NCBI GenBank assembly: GCA_022641095.1
Contig: JALCDB010000005.1
Coordinates: forward strand, 67,766-119,024
Length of the DNA: 51,259 nt
Reading direction: 5' to 3'
DNA from: Bacilli bacterium
GTDB lineage: Bacteria; Bacillota_I; Bacilli_A; RFN20; CAG-826
The notes below the pieces were generated by a model. That model searched no databases, was not told the origin of the DNA, and was given only the letters and a program-made list of their open reading frames with translations. Of this stretch, positions 7,371 to 15,959 are shown one piece after another. Every line of letters starts with the position of its first letter. Positions within the stretch are counted from its first letter, which is position 1. A program made the translations under genes and the position numbers.

Positions 7371-9355
7371 TGGACTATTCGCACCCTTTCAAGTTGGTAT
7401 CTTCTTATCGGCCCACGGGCGATCAGCCCGAGGCGATTTCGAAGATTCTCCAAGGAGTTAAGGACCATAAGCGGATTCAGGTCATTTTGGGCGCCACTGG
7501 AACGGGCAAGACCTTCACCGATGCCAACATCGTCGAGAAACTTAACAAACCTACCCTCGTCATCGTTCACAACAAGACTCTTTGCAGCCAGCTTTACGGC
7601 GAGTTCAAAGAACTATTTCCGGAAAACCGGGTCGAATACTTCGTTTCTAATTTCGATTTCTATCAGCCCGAGGCCTATATCCCTAGGACCGATACCTATA
7701 TCGAGAAGAACGCGATGATGAACGATGAAATCGAAATGATGCGTACAAGCGCCGTCAACTCCCTTCTTGAGCGCAACGATACGATCGTCATCGCTTCGGT
7801 GGCCGCCATTTACGGCCTCAGCGACCCCGACGAATACCGGGGGCTCGTTTTTGAAATCCGCGTTGGGGAGACGCTTGATCGGAAACGGCTTTTCTCGCGT
7901 CTTTTGGAAGCCCAATACACCCGCGACAACTTCGATGTCAAACCCGGCACTTTCCGCGTTCGCGGGGATGTCATCGATATCGCCCTGATGTCGACGAACG
8001 AATTCTACATCCGCATCGATTGCTTTGGCGATGAAGTGGAGAAAATCTCCCAAATCGACAAATTGTCGGGCGAGATCAAACGCAATTTCCTCACATATCC
8101 GATTTACCCGGCTTACGACCACGCCTCGACCAAGAAACGGATCGCCGAGGCTTGCCTTACCATCAAAACCGAGCTTGAGGACCGTTTGAAGGAGTTTCGT
8201 GGCGAGGGCAAGTTGCTGGAAGCGGAGCGTCTTGAAATGCGAACGAGGCAGGATGTGGAAAGCCTTTTGGAATTCGGCCGTTGCCCGGGCATTGAGAATT
8301 ATTCCCGCCACATCGACAAGCGCAAGCCCGGCCAAAGGCCATGGACCCTCATGGATTATTTTCCCAAAGATTATTTGCTTCTCGTCGACGAGTCGCACGT
8401 TACTTTTCCGCAGATCCGCGGGATGTTCAACGGCGACCGTTCGCGAAAGAAGACCCTCGTTGAATATGGGTTCCGCCTTCCTAGCGCCCTCGACAACCGC
8501 CCGCTTAATTTCGACGAGTTCGAAAGCGTGATGCCTTCTACCGTCGTTTGCACTTCGGCCACTCCGGGCGAATACGAACTTGACAAGTGCCATCACGAAG
8601 TCGCGGAGCAGATCATCCGTCCGACGGGTTTGCTTGATCCGATCGTCGAGGTTCGTAAGCCTCTTGGCCAAATCGACGACATCATAGCGGAGATCAAGAA
8701 ACGCGTGGGGGCTAACGAGCGCGTCATGATCGTCACCCTCACTATCAAAATGGCGGAGGATTTGACGGCGTTTTTGAAGCAAAACGGAATAAAAGTGACC
8801 TATCTGCACAGCGAAACCAAAACCCTTGAAAGAACCGAAATCATCTATCAACTCCGCAAGGGCAAGTACGATGTTCTCGTTGGCATCAATCTTTTGAGGG
8901 AAGGCCTCGATATTCCGGAAGTGTCTTTGATTTGCATCCTTGACGCCGACAAGGAGGGCTTCTTGCGAAGCACGACCTCTCTCATTCAGATTACGGGCCG
9001 CGCGGCTAGGAACGCCCATGGCAAAGTCATCATGTACGCGGATTCCATCACGCGGTCGATGAAGGAAGCCATCTTCGAGACCAACCGCCGTCGGGCGATT
9101 CAAGAGGCCTACAATAAAAAATACGGCATTATCCCAACCACGATCGTGAAAGCGATTCGGCCGCCCCTTTCCAACAGCGAGAAAGATATCGACGCCCTCA
9201 TCAAGATGGATGCCAAGAGTTCGCGAAGCGAGATCAATCAGAGAATCGCCGATTTGGAAAAGCAGATGCGAAGCGCCGCCAAAGACTACGACTTCGAACG
9301 GGCCGCCGAAATCCGGGACATTATTCTAGAACTTCGCGCCAACCTTGAAAAATGA
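7370..9355 (+). CDS. uvrB: Excinuclease ABC subunit B
   Basis: 661 residues, the normal UvrB length. UvrB is the damage-verification helicase of nucleotide excision repair. Visible: Walker A LGATGTGKTF near residue 43, the beta-hairpin segment FYQPEAYIP near residue 94, VDESHVT (Walker B) near residue 340, helicase motif VI QITGRAARN near residue 543, and a C-terminal UVR motif (AAKDYDFERAAEIRD) that binds UvrC or UvrA. AAGGAG at 7359-7364 sits 5 nt before ATG 7370, so I prefer it to the TTG three bases upstream. uvrA and uvrC are not adjacent within the window. Confidence 0.97.
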   Translation: MDYSHPFKLVSSYRPTGDQPEAISKILQGVKDHKRIQVILGATGTGKTFTDANIVEKLNKPTLVIVHNKTLCSQLYGEFKELFPENRVEYFVSNFDFYQPEAYIPRTDTYIEKNAMMNDEIEMMRTSAVNSLLERNDTIVIASVAAIYGLSDPDEYRGLVFEIRVGETLDRKRLFSRLLEAQYTRDNFDVKPGTFRVRGDVIDIALMSTNEFYIRIDCFGDEVEKISQIDKLSGEIKRNFLTYPIYPAYDHASTKKRIAEACLTIKTELEDRLKEFRGEGKLLEAERLEMRTRQDVESLLEFGRCPGIENYSRHIDKRKPGQRPWTLMDYFPKDYLLLVDESHVTFPQIRGMFNGDRSRKKTLVEYGFRLPSALDNRPLNFDEFESVMPSTVVCTSATPGEYELDKCHHEVAEQIIRPTGLLDPIVEVRKPLGQIDDIIAEIKKRVGANERVMIVTLTIKMAEDLTAFLKQNGIKVTYLHSETKTLERTEIIYQLRKGKYDVLVGINLLREGLDIPEVSLICILDADKEGFLRSTTSLIQITGRAARNAHGKVIMYADSITRSMKEAIFETNRRRAIQEAYNKKYGIIPTTIVKAIRPPLSNSEKDIDALIKMDAKSSRSEINQRIADLEKQMRSAAKDYDFERAAEIRDIILELRANLEK

Positions 9356-9396
9356 GATCCTTCTTTGGCGCCCTATGGGCGAAATCAAGTATCCCG

Positions 9397-9425
9397 TTGC
9401 CAATGAAAGACAATTAGATTAAAGT
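9397..9425 (+). promoter_or_regulatory. Predicted promoter of secG
   Basis: TTGCCA (9397-9402) and TAAAGT (9420-9425) are 17 bp apart. A short hairpin with CGCCC/GGGCG arms lies just upstream at 9368-9380 but has no T-tract. Confidence 0.5.
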
Positions 9426-9461
9426 AGTTAAGCGTCAAAACGGCGCGGGAGCTCCGAAACT

Positions 9462-9752
9462 ATGAAATGGTATGACATTATATTCATAATCGTGTCACTC
9501 ATCGTCATCGTTTTAAGTTTGCTCCAAGGCGGCAAATCCGAAGGCGCTTCCGGTGCCATCACCGGCGGTGGCCTTAACGTTTTCGCCAAGACCAAGGAAC
9601 GCGGCAGCGAAAAAGTCGTCAGTTGGTTCACGTTTGGTTTCGCGATTCTTTTCCTCTTCTTGGCTCTATTCATTATGGTCTATACCGGCGCGGCCGCCTC
9701 TTCCTCGGGTTCGTCCTCGAGCGGCGCGGCGGCTCTCGCCCTTTTCCTCTAA
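9462..9752 (+). CDS. secG: SecG, preprotein translocase subunit
   Basis: 96 residues with two membrane helices, about 4-21 and 50-72, separated by a cytoplasmic loop containing LLQGGKSEGASGAITGGG, the SecG hallmark. SecG assists SecA-driven cycling in the SecYEG channel. The start ATG 9462 has GGGAG about 10 nt upstream. The C-terminus after the second helix is a low-complexity Ser/Gly/Ala stretch. The gene is monocistronic, bounded by a predicted promoter and a strong terminator. Confidence 0.92.
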   Translation: MKWYDIIFIIVSLIVIVLSLLQGGKSEGASGAITGGGLNVFAKTKERGSEKVVSWFTFGFAILFLFLALFIMVYTGAAASSSGSSSSGAAALALFL

Positions 9753-9771
9753 AAGTTTTCCCCCGATGTTT

Positions 9772-9796
9772 GCCCAGCCTTTGGCTGGGTTTTTCT
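9772..9796 (+). terminator. Rho-independent terminator after secG
   Basis: CCCAGCC (9773-9779), loop TTT, GGCTGGG (9783-9789), then TTTTTCTT. Confidence 0.9.
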
Positions 9797-9846
9797 TGCC
9801 TAGTGAAGTGAAGGCCCCAAAGTGCTATCTTTGAGCCTAGGTTAAT

Positions 9847-10638
9847 ATGGAAATAAAAGAATACGTTCAAATTCGGAAGGACTTGATCCGACAAACCCTT
9901 CAAAACGCTTCCCGGGTGCCCTCGCTGGCCATCCTTCAGGTCGGCGACAACGCGGCGAGTAACTCCTATATTCGCGGCAAACTGAAGGATTGCGCCGAGG
10001 TTGGCATAAAAGCCACATTGTTCCATTACCCGGACACCATCTCGGAAAAAGAGCTTATTTCTGAAATAAAGCGGTGCAATCAAGATCCTGCCATCGACGC
10101 TTTTCTCGTTCAGCTTCCGGTTCCGAAGGCCATCAGCGAGCGCGCCATCCACTTAGCGATCGATCCCAAAAAGGATATCGACGGGTTTTCGCCGCTATCC
10201 GCATTCGCGAGTTGCACCCCGAAGGGCATCGTCGATTACCTTACGGACGAAGGCTTCACCTTCAAAGGCGCCAATGCGGTCATTCTTGGACGCAGCAACA
10301 TCGTCGGGAAACCGATGGCCAAAATGCTGACCGGCAAAGATTGCAACGTCACCCTCCTCCATAGCAAGACTTCGGACGAGGATATGCGTTTCTATCTTAA
10401 GCATGCCGACCTTATCGTCGTCGCGATCGGTCGCTTGGGGCATATCGACCTTTCCTATGAGTTGAAACCTACCGCTTGGGTGGTCGACGTCGGCATCAAC
10501 CGCGATGCGGCTGGCCATTTGCGCGGCGACTGCCTCCCCGGCCTTAAGGTGGCTCGGCAGACCCCGGTTCCCGGCGGAGTTGGGCTTCTCACCCGTTTGG
10601 CTCTCATCACGAATATCATGGAGGTTCTCAAGCGATGA
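9847..10638 (+). CDS. folD: Bifunctional methylene-tetrahydrofolate dehydrogenase / methenyl-THF cyclohydrolase
   Basis: 263 residues. FolD interconverts 5,10-methylene-THF and 10-formyl-THF using NADP(H). Motifs: SNSYIRGK near residue 39, containing the YxxxK catalytic pair; VQLPVP near residue 90; DPKKDIDGF near residue 108; the nucleotide-binding GRSNIVGKPMA near residue 148; and TPVPGGVG near the C-terminus. It is slightly shorter than the usual 280-290 residues because the N-terminus is trimmed. It overlaps the next gene by ATGA (10635-10638), implying a functional pair. Confidence 0.95.
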   Translation: MEIKEYVQIRKDLIRQTLQNASRVPSLAILQVGDNAASNSYIRGKLKDCAEVGIKATLFHYPDTISEKELISEIKRCNQDPAIDAFLVQLPVPKAISERAIHLAIDPKKDIDGFSPLSAFASCTPKGIVDYLTDEGFTFKGANAVILGRSNIVGKPMAKMLTGKDCNVTLLHSKTSDEDMRFYLKHADLIVVAIGRLGHIDLSYELKPTAWVVDVGINRDAAGHLRGDCLPGLKVARQTPVPGGVGLLTRLALITNIMEVLKR

Positions 10639-11243
10639 ATTTCTCGGTTTCGAATTATTACGTCTATGGCCTAGAAAGGGCCGTCAAGGCTTCGGGCAAT
10701 CCCATGCGAACCCATATCGACACGACCGAACCTGTGGAGAAGGATTTCCTTCGGGCCGCCAAACTCGGCTCATGCCGCAACGGGCAGGGGCATGACAATT
10801 ATCTTAAGGGCATCACCGTTCAAGTCGACGTCTGCGCCCCCCTATACTGGTGGAAGGAGGCTCAGCGTTATCACTGGTTCGACTTCGTGAGCAGCGAAAG
10901 CACGATGCATTGCCTTCTTAAATTCGACGTCGCCGCCCAGTGCGTCGATGAGACCGATCCCGCCATCCTCAAACGGATGCGAGAACTTATCGCCGAATAT
11001 AACGCCATCCCCGCCGAGCCTGGTTTCGCTCAGGAGCAAAAGGCCAAGTGGCGGATCCTCGTGGCTTCCCTGCCCGAAGGCTTTTGCCTCGCCGCGACGA
11101 TGGTCACCAATTACCAACAGCTCAAAACGATGTACATTCAGCGACGCAACCACAAGTTGAAGGAGTGGCATGTCTTTTGCGACTGGTGCGAGAAGTTGCC
11201 GCATTTCCTTGAGTTGACGGGCGCCGATAGGCTCGTGGCCTGA
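10635..11243 (+). CDS. Uncharacterised protein with ThyX-like sequence pattern, coupled to folD
   Basis: 202 residues. I recognise no named family with certainty. The layout resembles small phage and Bacillota proteins distantly like flavin-dependent thymidylate synthase. The central segment (EAQRYHWFDFVSSESTMH, about residues 72-89) sits where ThyX has its RHRxxS-x-NExS flavin/dUMP motif. The later segment (LP, then TNYQQLKTMYIQRRNHKLKEW) parallels the ThyX LP-N-x-R-x-L helix and the R-x-x-x-AQ-x-EIR motif. The canonical RHR triad is not intact, so thymidylate synthase activity is not established. The 4-bp overlap with folD, which supplies or drains methylene-THF, gives a folate context. A structure prediction would decide. 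Confidence 0.5.
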   Translation: MNFSVSNYYVYGLERAVKASGNPMRTHIDTTEPVEKDFLRAAKLGSCRNGQGHDNYLKGITVQVDVCAPLYWWKEAQRYHWFDFVSSESTMHCLLKFDVAAQCVDETDPAILKRMRELIAEYNAIPAEPGFAQEQKAKWRILVASLPEGFCLAATMVTNYQQLKTMYIQRRNHKLKEWHVFCDWCEKLPHFLELTGADRLVA

Positions 11244-11248
11244 ATTAA

Positions 11249-11282
11249 AAAAGCCCAGCGGGGACGCTGGGCTTCGTTTTTT
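11249..11282. terminator. Bidirectional terminator between convergent genes
   Basis: AAGCCCAGCG (11251-11260) and CGCTGGGCTT (11265-11274) form a 10-bp stem with loop GGGA. It is flanked by an A-run on the left and a T-run on the right, so it can stop transcription from both sides. Confidence 0.92.
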
Positions 11283-11291
11283 GTCTGGTTT

Positions 11292-12152
11292 TTACTTTTT
11301 CTTTTTGCCGTTTTCCGGCTTTTCGTCTTTCTTGCCGTTCTCTTTCGGGGCTTCGATCGCCGGGGTTTGGCCTTCTATTTGGGCGGCTTCCCCGCTTTCG
11401 GGCCTTTCTTCTTTCTTCTCAGTCGTGTCAATGTCGATGATGGATTGGCTTCCTTTGGGGGCCTTTTCTCCCGTTGCGGCCGTTTTAGCGGCTTTCTTCC
11501 TCTTGTTGGATGCGACCATGGCGCGGACCGTTTGGATGGCGACGGCGAGGCCCGCCAACGCCATGACGACTCCGACGATGATCAGAACGACGCGGTAGAA
11601 AACGTCTTCGTCGTTCATATAGACGAGGACCACGACGCCGAGGGCGATGAGGGCCAAACTCAGAATGATCTCAATGATCGGCATCGCGATGCCGAACAGT
11701 TTGTCGATGAAGAAGGCGATTGCGAACACCATGAAGGCCGCTCCGGCGACGATGAGGATAATGCCAATGAAAGTGCTGAGGAATTGGACGATGACGTTTA
11801 TGGAGGCGTTAGGCAAGGCCACGAGGGTGACGCCGAGGGCAAGCTCAATCGCCCCGCCAATCACGAAATCGTAACTAAGATGCGCTTTGTCGGTCGCGGT
11901 TAGAGTCGGGAGGAAATTCATCAGAATTTTCAAGAAGCCGCCCACAATAAGGAAGCATCCGATGATGATAAGGATGGAATTCTGCAAACTTTGATTGTTC
12001 GAAAAGACGATCGCGAGGATGCCCGCCACCAAGAGGAGGGCGGCTTCCACGAAATTCCAGATGACCCAAATGATTCCGCCTTTGCTGGTGTCGATCGGCT
12101 TTCGGGGTTTCTTGGTCTTCGCTGCCTGTTCGGTTTTTTCTTTTTTGGCCAT
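11292..12152 (-). CDS. DUF308/HdeD-like multi-pass membrane protein with charged termini
   Basis: 286 residues. The first 25 are Lys-rich. Six hydrophobic segments follow between about residues 27 and 215, in pairs reminiscent of the HdeD/DUF308 repeat (GIIWVIWNFVEAALLLVAG, LIIIGCFLIVGG, IGGAIELALGVTLVALP, IGIILIVAGAAFMVF). The last 70 residues are a disordered Lys/Glu/Pro tail. The family is linked to acid or envelope stress in enterobacteria but has no defined role here. GAGG lies about 10 nt before the start. It is transcribed divergently from the aminopeptidase and ends at the shared terminator. Confidence 0.6.
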   Translation of the reverse strand: MAKKEKTEQAAKTKKPRKPIDTSKGGIIWVIWNFVEAALLLVAGILAIVFSNNQSLQNSILIIIGCFLIVGGFLKILMNFLPTLTATDKAHLSYDFVIGGAIELALGVTLVALPNASINVIVQFLSTFIGIILIVAGAAFMVFAIAFFIDKLFGIAMPIIEIILSLALIALGVVVLVYMNDEDVFYRVVLIIVGVVMALAGLAVAIQTVRAMVASNKRKKAAKTAATGEKAPKGSQSIIDIDTTEKKEERPESGEAAQIEGQTPAIEAPKENGKKDEKPENGKKKK

Positions 12153-12277
12153 AGGTAAATACCTCTTAACATGTTTATTCTAATCTAAAATTCCGTCCAA
12201 GAGATATAAACAAAGTTTATTTGGTGAGAAATCGGCGATGTAAGCCTAGAATGGACGCAGCGAAGGAGAAAATACCT

Positions 12278-13504
12278 ATGAACGAAGGAAAACTGCGCGA
12301 ATACGCGCGCCTCATCGTGCGAGTGGGGGCCGCCGTCAAGAAAGGTCAGCCCGTCATCATTCGGACCGATGTCAACAACGAGGCCTTTACGGCCATTGTC
12401 GTGGAGGAATGCTACAAAGCCGGCGCCTCTCGCATCGTCTACGAATGGAAATCCGGTCCCTTGCGCGCCCTCGATTACCGGTATGGGGACACGAAAGTCC
12501 TAGGCCATCCGAGCCCGACTTCCTATGCCCTTAGCAAATTTCAGGCCGAAGAGTTGCCGGCCTTCATTTGGCTCGATAACGACGATCCCGACTCCTTGAA
12601 GGGCGTCGACGCCGCGAAAGTTGCCGAAATAAGGCGTTTGAATTACGCCGAAATGGCGGAGTTTATCGAGAAAGCCGAGAATCGTTACCAGTGGACTATC
12701 GCTGGTTGCTATGGCAAAAAATGGGCCGCGAAGATGTTCCCCGCTCTTTCGGAAGAGGATGCCAAAGAGGCGCTTTGGGAAGCCATTCTCAAGACTTCGC
12801 GCGCCGATAGCGGCGATCCCGTAAAGAATTGGGATGAGCATGAGAGGGATCTCAAATCCCGGTGCGACAAACTGAATTCGCTCCATCTTTGCAAGCTTCA
12901 TTACACCGCCTCCAATGGCACCGATTTGACCGTTGGCCTTATTCCTGGGGTTCTTTTCATGGGCGGAGGGGAGACCGATTTGCAGGGCGATTTCTTTCAG
13001 CCCAACATCCCAAGCGAGGAGTGCTTCACTTCCCCGATGCGCGGAAAAGCCGAAGGCATCGTCTATGCGTCGAAACCACTTGCCTACAACGGCCAATTGA
13101 TCGATCGGTTCTCGGTTCGTTTCGAGAAAGGCAAAGCCGTGGAGGTTCAGGCCGAAAAAGGCGAGGCGGCCTTAAAGAGCATTCTTACCCTTGACGAAGG
13201 CAGCGCCTATCTTGGCGAATGCGCCTTGGTTCCTTTCGATTCGCCGATCAATCGGACGGGCCTTCTCTTTTTCAACACTTTGTATGACGAGAACGCTTGC
13301 TGCCATTTGGCCCTAGGACGTGGTTTTACCGATCTTTATCCGCATTTTGAGAAATACACCGAAGACGAACTTCATGCCTTTGGGATCAACAAATCCCTTT
13401 CGCACGTGGATTTCATGATCGGCACCGCCGATTTGTCGATCGTCGGCACGGATGAGGAAGACCGCGAAATCGCCCTGTTCAAAAACGGGACGTGGGCTTT
13501 TTAG
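12278..13504 (+). CDS. M29 family aminopeptidase (AmpS/PepS-like)
   Basis: 408 residues from ATG 12278, with AAGGAG at 12263-12268 9 nt upstream. The protein matches M29 metallo-aminopeptidases in length and sequence: N-terminal LREYARLIVRVGAAVKKGQ, central GTDLTVGL (residues about 223-230), the metal-ligand region NIPSEECFTSP (about residues 250-260, with the key Glu), and the C-terminal HVDFMIGTADLSIVG, which contains the conserved HxDFMIG signature. These cytoplasmic enzymes release N-terminal residues from peptides during nitrogen salvage. It is a single-gene unit, with a strong hairpin at 13524. Confidence 0.9.
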   Translation: MNEGKLREYARLIVRVGAAVKKGQPVIIRTDVNNEAFTAIVVEECYKAGASRIVYEWKSGPLRALDYRYGDTKVLGHPSPTSYALSKFQAEELPAFIWLDNDDPDSLKGVDAAKVAEIRRLNYAEMAEFIEKAENRYQWTIAGCYGKKWAAKMFPALSEEDAKEALWEAILKTSRADSGDPVKNWDEHERDLKSRCDKLNSLHLCKLHYTASNGTDLTVGLIPGVLFMGGGETDLQGDFFQPNIPSEECFTSPMRGKAEGIVYASKPLAYNGQLIDRFSVRFEKGKAVEVQAEKGEAALKSILTLDEGSAYLGECALVPFDSPINRTGLLFFNTLYDENACCHLALGRGFTDLYPHFEKYTEDELHAFGINKSLSHVDFMIGTADLSIVGTDEEDREIALFKNGTWAF

Positions 13505-13523
13505 TTTTCCGTTTGTCTATTGA

Positions 13524-13556
13524 AAAGGCCTCGAATATTGAGGCCTTTCGTTTTTT
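13524..13556 (+). terminator. Rho-independent terminator after the aminopeptidase
   Basis: AAAGGCCTC (13524-13532) and GAGGCCTTT (13540-13548) with a 7-nt loop, followed by CGTTTTTT. The T-run abuts the stop codon of the convergent anti-sigma gene. Confidence 0.9.
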
Positions 13557-15264
13557 AATCGCTTGAATTCGGCATCCAGTCTTGCTCGTCCCAATCTCCG
13601 CCTCCGCTTCCCCAATCGCCCCCTTGGTTGCCGTTGCCGTGATCATGATAGCCGCCATCGTGCTCCCCGTCGTCGGGGAAGGCTCCGGCGTGGGTGCCGA
13701 AATCCCTTGAGCGTTTGCTCACTTTCCTCATGATGTCGACGAAATCGCCGGCGTCTTCAACGTTTGCCATGATAAGGTCGCGGATATGGAAGAATATGGC
13801 TAGAGCATCGCCTTGATTGGCGATGCCGGAAACCATGCCTTCTTGATAAGCCGAGGCGGCCCCCTCCCATTCCCCATTCGAGATAACGTAGTAAGAATCG
13901 TCTTTCAGATTGGATTTTTGACGTTCGAATCCACCCGATTGGGCCCACGGGAGCATGCTCGCGATGTGACGCAGTTGTTTGGCTAGAGCCTCTTGGAGTT
14001 TCTTGGCATCTTCCGTTTCGGCAAGCGAGTAGTCGGTGATGTAGCGATAATAGGCTAACGCGATGCCATCGTGGACGTTTTCGAGGGCTCTGTCGCTCAG
14101 TTGCGAACTGGCCGTGGCCGTGAAGGCGTCGATGAGAGCGTCGAGGACGTCGTCGTCTTCCTTGGCCAAGGCGCCAAGGCAGGTTTTCCATTCATCGTTG
14201 GCCCCGTTGTCGCTTAAAAAACTGTAAGCTTTGACGATTCTCTCGGCTTTTCTGGAGTCGACATCGTTTATGAAGGCACCTATGGAGGAGTCGGACGCGG
14301 TTTCGAAAGTCACGTCGGAATAGATTTTGTTCTCGCTGAGGTAAGCGTTGATGGCGTTTTGGTAGCGGTTTTCGTAGTTCGCCACGAAATCCGGGTTTCC
14401 GCAATAGACGTTGACGGTGATATTGTTGCGGAGCTTGTTGTTTTTGGTCTCAAGATAGCCGAGGTCATAGGATGAAGGAAGCAATTTGTTGGCGATAAGA
14501 CTCGAAGCTTCGATGTCGCTTGAAATGACGCCGATTTTTTTCTTCACGAGCGTGGCCGAATAGTTATTGGCCGAAATGGTGTTGGCTTTGGCGACGTTCC
14601 TGCCATCGGTCACGAAACTGAAGGTTGGGATATAGGTGTTGGCTGAGTTGGGAACATAGCCCGATTCGCATTCGCCGATGGAGGCCCTGTTCGCGTTCGC
14701 GTTATAACCGGAGGCGCTCTCGACGCTTAAAGAAACGTAAGCGATCGTCCCCAGGGCTTTGTCGCCATCGTCGCTGACGAGGCCAATGGTGAGGGCAATG
14801 GAGGCGGCGGTTGTGGCAACGAGGCCGACCCAAGGGATTTTGTTGGATCGAAAAGTGGCGGGGAAAGACCAACGGCGTTTGGTGCCGGTTTTCTGGAAGA
14901 CGGTCGATTCCGATTTCTTTGCGAGAGCCTCCCCTTCGTTTTTGACCTTTTCATGGATGGCGAGCGATTCTTGGTCGGAAGGGAGCGGGACGACGCCGGT
15001 CGCCTTTTGGATGGCGAGAAGCCGATTGGGAACGAAAGCGGCGCCTTCCCGGTTGAGCGATGACAATATGGCTTTCTCCTCTTTGGCTGGGAGGACCTCG
15101 ATTTTGATTATTGTTTCTTTTATTATCGCTTCGAGTTTGTCGGGAACAAAGGAAGCGCTCTCGAGTTTGATAGAGGAGAGAATGCTTTTTTCGTCCTCGG
15201 GCGTAAGCTCGATTCTTTCGAAGCCGTCAGTTAAGTTGCTTGGCTCTTTCCGCTTCGCGTTCAT
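13555..15264 (-). CDS. Single-pass membrane anti-sigma-like protein with tandem N-terminal repeats
   Basis: 569 residues from the ATG at 15264, just inside the end of the sigma gene (38-bp overlap), so it is the probable anti-sigma partner. The cytoplasmic N-terminus carries two clear tandem repeats of about 40 residues: one with EDEKSILSSI and ASFVPDKLEAI, the next with KEEKAILSSL and AAFVPNRLLAI. A weaker third is PSDQESLAIHEKVKNEGEAL. One membrane helix follows near residues 170-190 (WVGLVATTAASIALTIGLV). The outer part begins with AYVSLSVESASG, reminiscent of the RsgI extracytoplasmic domain (YVSLDVNPS), though homology is unproven. The C-terminus is a Gly/Asp/His-rich tail that could bind metal. 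No protease or sensor motif is recognised. Confidence 0.6.
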   Translation of the reverse strand: MNAKRKEPSNLTDGFERIELTPEDEKSILSSIKLESASFVPDKLEAIIKETIIKIEVLPAKEEKAILSSLNREGAAFVPNRLLAIQKATGVVPLPSDQESLAIHEKVKNEGEALAKKSESTVFQKTGTKRRWSFPATFRSNKIPWVGLVATTAASIALTIGLVSDDGDKALGTIAYVSLSVESASGYNANANRASIGECESGYVPNSANTYIPTFSFVTDGRNVAKANTISANNYSATLVKKKIGVISSDIEASSLIANKLLPSSYDLGYLETKNNKLRNNITVNVYCGNPDFVANYENRYQNAINAYLSENKIYSDVTFETASDSSIGAFINDVDSRKAERIVKAYSFLSDNGANDEWKTCLGALAKEDDDVLDALIDAFTATASSQLSDRALENVHDGIALAYYRYITDYSLAETEDAKKLQEALAKQLRHIASMLPWAQSGGFERQKSNLKDDSYYVISNGEWEGAASAYQEGMVSGIANQGDALAIFFHIRDLIMANVEDAGDFVDIMRKVSKRSRDFGTHAGAFPDDGEHDGGYHDHGNGNQGGDWGSGGGDWDEQDWMPNSSD

Positions 15265-15799
15265 ATTGCTCTTTTTCCTGCTCTTGGAGGGCCTTTTTGA
15301 TCTTTTTAAGGGCATTGGCGTATTTCCAGGTGACCGTGCCTAAAGGCAAATGAAGGAATTTGGCGATTTCCTTGTGCTTATACTCGCCGATGGCGCACAT
15401 CATCACGATGTTGAATTCATCCTCGGAAAGGACCTTGTTGGCCAAAGCTATGGTTGGACTATCGATGTCGCCGAGAAAATAAACGCCATCGGGGTGGTTA
15501 TCTTGCGAGAAATCATAGGATATTTCGTGGTTACGTTTTTTTAGTTCGCTGACGGCGGCGTTGCGGGCGATAGTAAGAATCCAGTTGCGGGCATTCGTCC
15601 CAGGCTCATATGAATCGATGGCTTTATATGCTTTAACGAAGGTGTCTTGCATGACATCCTCGGTAAGTTGGTAATCGTGAAGGACCGGCAAGATGAAAGT
15701 GAATACGCCTTTGCTCATTTGCTCATAGATCGTGGCAAGGGCGTTCCCGTCCCCTTTTTGGAGGGCGATCATCGCTTTTTCCAACTTCGCTTCATCCAT
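15227..15799 (-). CDS. ECF-type RNA polymerase sigma factor
   Basis: 190 residues. Region 2 is visible as LTEDVMQDTFVKAYKAIDSY (about residues 45-64) followed by NARNWILTIARNAAVSELKK. Region 4 has the helix-turn-helix around EYKHKEIAKFLHLPLGTVTW (about residues 139-158). The C-terminus is Lys/Glu/Gln-rich and overlaps the anti-sigma gene. The start ATG has no Shine-Dalgarno; TAAGAT lies exactly 6 nt upstream, consistent with a leaderless mRNA. The downstream membrane partner suggests the pair senses an envelope signal. Confidence 0.88.
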   Translation of the reverse strand: MDEAKLEKAMIALQKGDGNALATIYEQMSKGVFTFILPVLHDYQLTEDVMQDTFVKAYKAIDSYEPGTNARNWILTIARNAAVSELKKRNHEISYDFSQDNHPDGVYFLGDIDSPTIALANKVLSEDEFNIVMMCAIGEYKHKEIAKFLHLPLGTVTWKYANALKKIKKALQEQEKEQYEREAERAKQLN

Positions 15800-15805
15800 G
15801 GCATT

Positions 15806-15811
15806 ATCTTA
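15806..15811 (-). promoter_or_regulatory. -10-like hexamer for leaderless sigma-factor transcript
   Basis: On the minus strand TAAGAT is followed by AATGCC and then the ATG. No convincing -35 or Shine-Dalgarno is seen. Confidence 0.45.
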
Positions 15812-15839
15812 CCCCTAAAATCACCTTATAAATAGGAAA

Positions 15840-15877
15840 TGGGCACCTCCCTAATAGGGGCTCAGGAGAGGTACCCA
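15840..15877. repeat. Imperfect inverted repeat upstream of the sigma gene
   Basis: TGGGCACCTC (15840-15849) and GAGGTACCCA (15868-15877) match at 9 of 10 pairs around an 18-nt loop. On the minus strand a GGAACC (15900-15895), resembling the GGAAC -35 of many ECF promoters, lies just upstream. Possible operator or autoregulated promoter region. Confidence 0.35.
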
Positions 15878-15959
15878 CTCGAAACCCCTAACGAGGTTCC
15901 AACAATATTAACTTCGATTGCGCGGTTTTTGTTGGTTAAAACCTAGAAAAGCTTCCAGT

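Noticed and set aside
7613-9103. Very long open frame antisense to uvrB, and similar antisense frames opposite prfB, nrdD and nadE
   Set aside because: They mirror strong third-position codon bias in the sense genes. Their translations show no domain, and the sense products are unmistakable.
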